Below are positions 60,425 to 64,000 of a DNA stretch of 64,000 nucleotides, piece after piece. The DNA lies in the NCBI RefSeq assembly GCF_030247195.1, contig NC_080671.1, positions 97,079,845-97,143,844 on the forward strand. Direction: 5' to 3'. This DNA comes from Topomyia yanbarensis (lineage: Eukaryota; Arthropoda; Insecta; Diptera; Culicidae). Numbering within the stretch: position 1 is the first letter of the stretch; each line of letters opens with the position of its first letter. The notes beneath the pieces are model-generated. The model saw only the letters and a program-made list of their open reading frames with translations, was not told the DNA's origin and made no database searches. Made by a program: the position numbers and the translations under genes.

Positions 60425-60805
60425 TGCACTGGTGGATTCTCCTGTGAATTGAAAATGTCCAAAACTATCGATTTTCAACTGCCAACAACCTGCCCTTCAA
60501 TATAAAAAAGTTGAAAAAATTTCTATTTTGACGCACCGACGGTACATGCCCAATAACTTCTTCAATATAATAAACTTTCCCCAAAAGTTGAACAAAATCC
60601 ATTTTGACACATCGTCGAACCCCCTGTGTATTGAAAATGTCCAAAACTATTGATTGTCAACTGCCAATAACTTTCCCTTCAATATAAAACACTCCCGAAA
60701 AGTTGACAAAAAATTCCATTTTGACACATCGTCGGACCCCCACTGTGCATAGAAAATGTCCAAAACTATTGATTTTCAACTGCCAACAACATGTCCTTCA
60801 ATAGT
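60425..60805. repeat. Three tandem units in the right foldback arm
   Basis: Three units of about 120-150 bp, each with GAAAATGTCCAAAACTAT, TTTTCAACTGCCAA (or TTGTCAACTGCCAA) and CATTTTGACACATCGTCG-like segments. The left arm has only one unit (58785-58880), so the arm expanded after the palindrome formed. Confidence 0.75.
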
Positions 60806-61015
60806 TATTTATTTCTAAACAATTGAAAGTTAACCGCAACAACTGCAAATCCAATAAACGGGAAGGTATCACGATATATTTCGCGATAACCGCCGATGAA
60901 TTATCGACGATGACGATGAATTCGACGATACATTATCGTTAACGGAGATTCCGATGACGTTGACGGGTGGTTAACGTTATCGACGATGACGATGAATTAT
61001 CGATTAACAACCCTG

Positions 61016-64000
61016 CCCCTGGCGTGATTGGAAGATTTATGCAATGATTCCGAGAAGTAGACTCTGTTACAAATGATATTTGGAGGGACTTCTTCTCGGG
61101 TGTTCTTACCAGTTCGTGTGGTGAAAATGCGTCCAACCAAGCGAATTCCTTCATACACGACCATCTCATTGATCAGACAACACTAGCAATGTACCCAGGG
61201 CAGATTGGTACGTGTTAGGAAAATTCGATTAATCGAACTAGAACCAACATCTACCGATCAAGCTGTAACAAATACCCATTTAACAACGATTCCATCCAGT
61301 GTCTCTAATCCAACAACCAGCAACATAAACCATAAAGCGAATGCCGAAGAAGACAACGTTTTGCGTGTCTCATAGATACCCAGCGTTAAAATTGTAAGAG
61401 CGAGAAATTAGTATTGCCGCAACCTACCAATATTGGAGTCTCCGGAAGCTAATTAACTATGCTGCAAAATGCAGACTTGTAACAATCGTAGCAATTTTGC
61501 GCCACCCGCAGTGGATTTGCCGATAGCATTTTATGCCCGGACTCGCTTCTCTGGGGAGATTCAATGGAGACTCGTACAAAATGGTGTCAGTGCGCTCACT
61601 TATAATGAAACACGGCGAATCCGCAGTGGAAATATTCGCCGGAATTCGCAATACCGATTCCGACAACCATAGCTCACAGACAGTCTCACAAAACTTAGCA
61701 GAAGTAAAAAGACTTACCAAATGAACTGTCCGCCGTCTCGCAAACGACGCACAAATAAATCTATTCCGCGGTTTGGGTACATGGCTTTTACTTAAACCTT
61801 TCTGCCCTCCAGATCGTTTCACAATTCGCGGAGCGCGATCGCGCATTCGCGTTATATAACTTCCACCGAAATTCAAGCAAGGACGGAAACTTAAATATAA
61901 CCAACTTTTATGATGCCCAGCGAGTAATACAGAGCACAACTTCGTATTTTCCTTAGCGACTTCTTGATTATCAATCTGGATTTGCCCTCTCGACGACAAA
62001 AATGGATAAGAGACCGCCAGCTTTCTTTCGGGCGCCCTGGCAAACATCACAATCATCTCTCCATCGGGAATGTACTTAGGGGCCATACACTATTTACGTA
62101 AGCGCATATGGGGGGGAGGGAAGTTTCAAAATAATACCGTACGCTTTGTGGATAACAGCATATACGTCAGTATTACTGTCATCTCTTAGTGAAGGATTTC
62201 GGTACATCTACCGTATCAATCTACTTTGATGCGTTTAGTAAAACTACTCTGAGACTTATGTGCGTATTTTCATTCGGTACATTAAATTTTCCTAGAATAT
62301 TTCCAATTTATCGCACCACGAGCGAACCGCGACAACTATTATTGCTGCTAGGGGAATCAATCACCAAAATATTTTTTCACAAGACTTTTTAAAAGATACT
62401 AAGCCTCTAAAAATGACGGTTTCGAAATTATGTAATCTAGGTCGTTGAAAATTGATGATTTTTTCTGTTTAAAGCGTAAACAAGAAATACATATTTACGG
62501 TATAAAAAATCCTCACCTTCTGATGATTTGAATAGAGTTGTATGATACTGTGGTAGAAATGGATCTACACTCAATATCGGCAGTGATAAACATTAGTATC
62601 ACATCAGTTGGGGCCAATAATGTGACTTGGATAAAGTCGTTAATGCGTCAAACTTACTCATATAAGTGGCATATAAAGAGACTCGCCAGTTTCGTGTTGT
62701 GCGTGCTTCTAGAGACCCACTTTTGTGAAGCATGGAGCTCTGCAGATATTTTATGTAGTTTTGATTGTTGGTAGGTCGCAATTTTTTCTTGCCATCAAAA
62801 ACCAGTGCTGAATTCGCAACTTTGCTGTGCCGGCGATGGTGGAAGACGGGGTTTGTTTTGAATGCTCGGCAAACAAATAGCCATAAATATTCTAACTATA
62901 CTATCTAACTTCCCGGAATAAAAGAGCTCCGGTGAAAACGTTTTTTGCTAGAAGATACTAGCCCGCGTGTGAAAACTCGTACTCGCGATATTAACCGCGT
63001 GGGCCGAAAAAATTTTTAATCCCTCGAAAATGCTGACCGATCAAAGGAGCTAAAGAGAATCCGCCAGTAGCAGCGGCTCAGTAAAGAATAGGATTGAAAG
63101 TAACAGTTTTTTCATTTTTCTTTGTAGCAACGAAAATCCGAAATCTTGGTCGCCCTGTCAAATAGGGTCTACTGGGCAAATAAATTAAAACTGCAAAAAT
63201 GGATCCACAGGTTATTCTACGTGTACTATCTCTGTTTTTTCCGTTTAATAAATTTAATGTGTTCTTTCCACCTGCCAATCATTATTCTACGATCTGGTTT
63301 ACACTGAGTTTTCGCTTTGTTCATTCTGGTTCAGGTCGAAGGCACGACCTTAGAGACGAGACGACAACAGGCTTCTTGCACTTCTTAATTTTCTCCACTA
63401 GGTCCTGTCGAAAATCTAGAGACAACAAGCAGAGCCGTAGCGTGCGATTGGCCAGGTTGCCCCCCGCCAAGGGTTCCAACCGTAAAGGGTGCTAAAATCT
63501 TGGTCTACTATATAAAATAAGTGTGGTTGCGTCATAAAATATATCAGGATAGGAGTATCATCCCCAGGTTCGCGCATTGTTCGAAAGTCGAACTGAAAAG
63601 AGAAAGCCAAAGTAGACAGCAGAAAGGCGCATAATTGAGCCTCTATCAAAGGAGCCAAAAGACTACGCTACGGTTCTGTTAGTCCAGAATAAACAACCAA
63701 CAAGACAAATACTTAAAATATCAACAAAAATAACGAGAATTTTTGCAACCTTTTTCCGTTTGTGTTCTCACTCTCAAAAACAAAGGTCAAAGATCAGATG
63801 CTGTTTGCTTTGGATTTGTGGCAGAGCTTCCTCTTGCTGGTATATATACGGACTCTCAAGAAAGAAAAAAAAGTTATTGCTACAAAGACCCATTTGCTTG
63901 TAATTAGTGCAATGCTGCATGCATGACGCACGGCGCAAACAACCGATCATACAGACGATCTTTGTCGAAGCAGACGCAAAGCAGTCTCTCTAAAGGTCAC
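61016..64000. other. Mostly unique non-coding region
   Basis: The longest frame is minus 61457-62086 (209 codons, starting MAPKYIPDGEMIVMF). It has no recognised domain, and shorter plus-strand frames overlap it. At 62083-62115, CACTATTTACGTAAGCGC followed by a G-run looks like a TIR end without a visible partner. At 63430-63678, CAGAGCCGTAGCG and its inverse CGCTACGGTTCTG could bound a 249-bp hAT-like MITE, but the flanking octamers differ. A TATATATA box at 63841 has no gene attached. Confidence 0.4.
63430..63678. mobile_element. Candidate 249-bp hAT-like MITE
   Basis: CAGAGCCGTAGCGTG at the left and its near inverse (CAGAACCGTAGCGTAG) at the right give about 13 of 14 matching positions. 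The CAG start and length suit a hAT MITE, and the GTAGCG core resembles the 5684-7492 ends. Flanking octamers (ACAACAAG, TTAGTCCA) do not match, so insertion boundaries are not proven. Confidence 0.45.

Noticed and set aside
62083..62115. Complete TIR element starting at ACTATTTACGTAAGCGC
   Set aside because: I could not find the inverse end in the flanking DNA, so only a single possible terminus is visible.
63838..63900. Promoter with TATA box (TATATATA)
   Set aside because: There is no downstream reading frame within the window and the motif is common in AT-rich DNA. It might belong to a gene beyond the edge, but nothing here shows it.

Overview
The window looks like a gene-free, repeat-dense stretch of a mosquito chromosome, most likely an Aedes-type culicine. 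It is AT-rich, with no operons, Shine-Dalgarno sites or long intact ORFs. It holds decayed RTE, Jockey and R1 non-LTR retrotransposons, Tc1/mariner relatives of the mosquito DD37E (ITmD37E) type, hAT-like and TTAA-bounded small elements, and very long (TA)n tracts. The organism call is inferred from the element types, not from a host gene. I found no host gene, tRNA, rRNA, CRISPR array or viral gene that I can support.

Layout. 1-2.7 kb: AT-rich DNA with a 3' half of a DD37E transposon. 2.7-8.6 kb: a TA-flanked element with terminal inverted repeats (TIRs) that carries transposase debris and a nested hAT-like element, which in turn contains a third interspersed repeat. 9.4-13.2 kb: mostly unique DNA. 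13.2-17.3 kb: a repeat array split by a full-length but dead RTE retrotransposon on the minus strand. 17.6-20.8 kb: an R1 fragment and Jockey pieces in opposite orientations, one cut by a 143-bp hAT-type MITE. 21.7-25.3 kb: a TIR element built of short diverged repeats. 25.4-27 kb and 30.1-33.1 kb: three large foldback (palindromic) elements. 33-36 kb: TTAA-bounded sequences, a small hairpin MITE and a Jockey RT relic. 36.7-38.3 kb: a pogo/Tigger-like TIR element. 38.6-39.9 kb: the best DD37E copy, with perfect 28-bp TIRs. 42.5-46.2 kb: a second copy of the 21.7-kb family next to a DD37E element split by a 1.6-kb insertion. 46.4-48.5 kb: a minisatellite, a small palindrome and another DD37E relic split by a MITE. 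48.7-52.5 kb: an RTE copy nested in a hAT-like element. 54.3-61 kb: two more foldbacks and a TA-flanked TIR element. 61-64 kb: mostly unique DNA.

The parts do not form a pathway. Their relation is historical: nested insertions with readable target-site duplications give relative ages, and the foldbacks could fold into long hairpin RNA if transcribed. Every transposase or reverse-transcriptase frame seen carries stops, frameshifts or deletions, so no autonomous element is evident. The clearest results are the split DD37E element at 43.4-46.2 kb, the two same-family hAT MITEs with clean 8-bp duplications, the nested RTE copies and the set of foldbacks.
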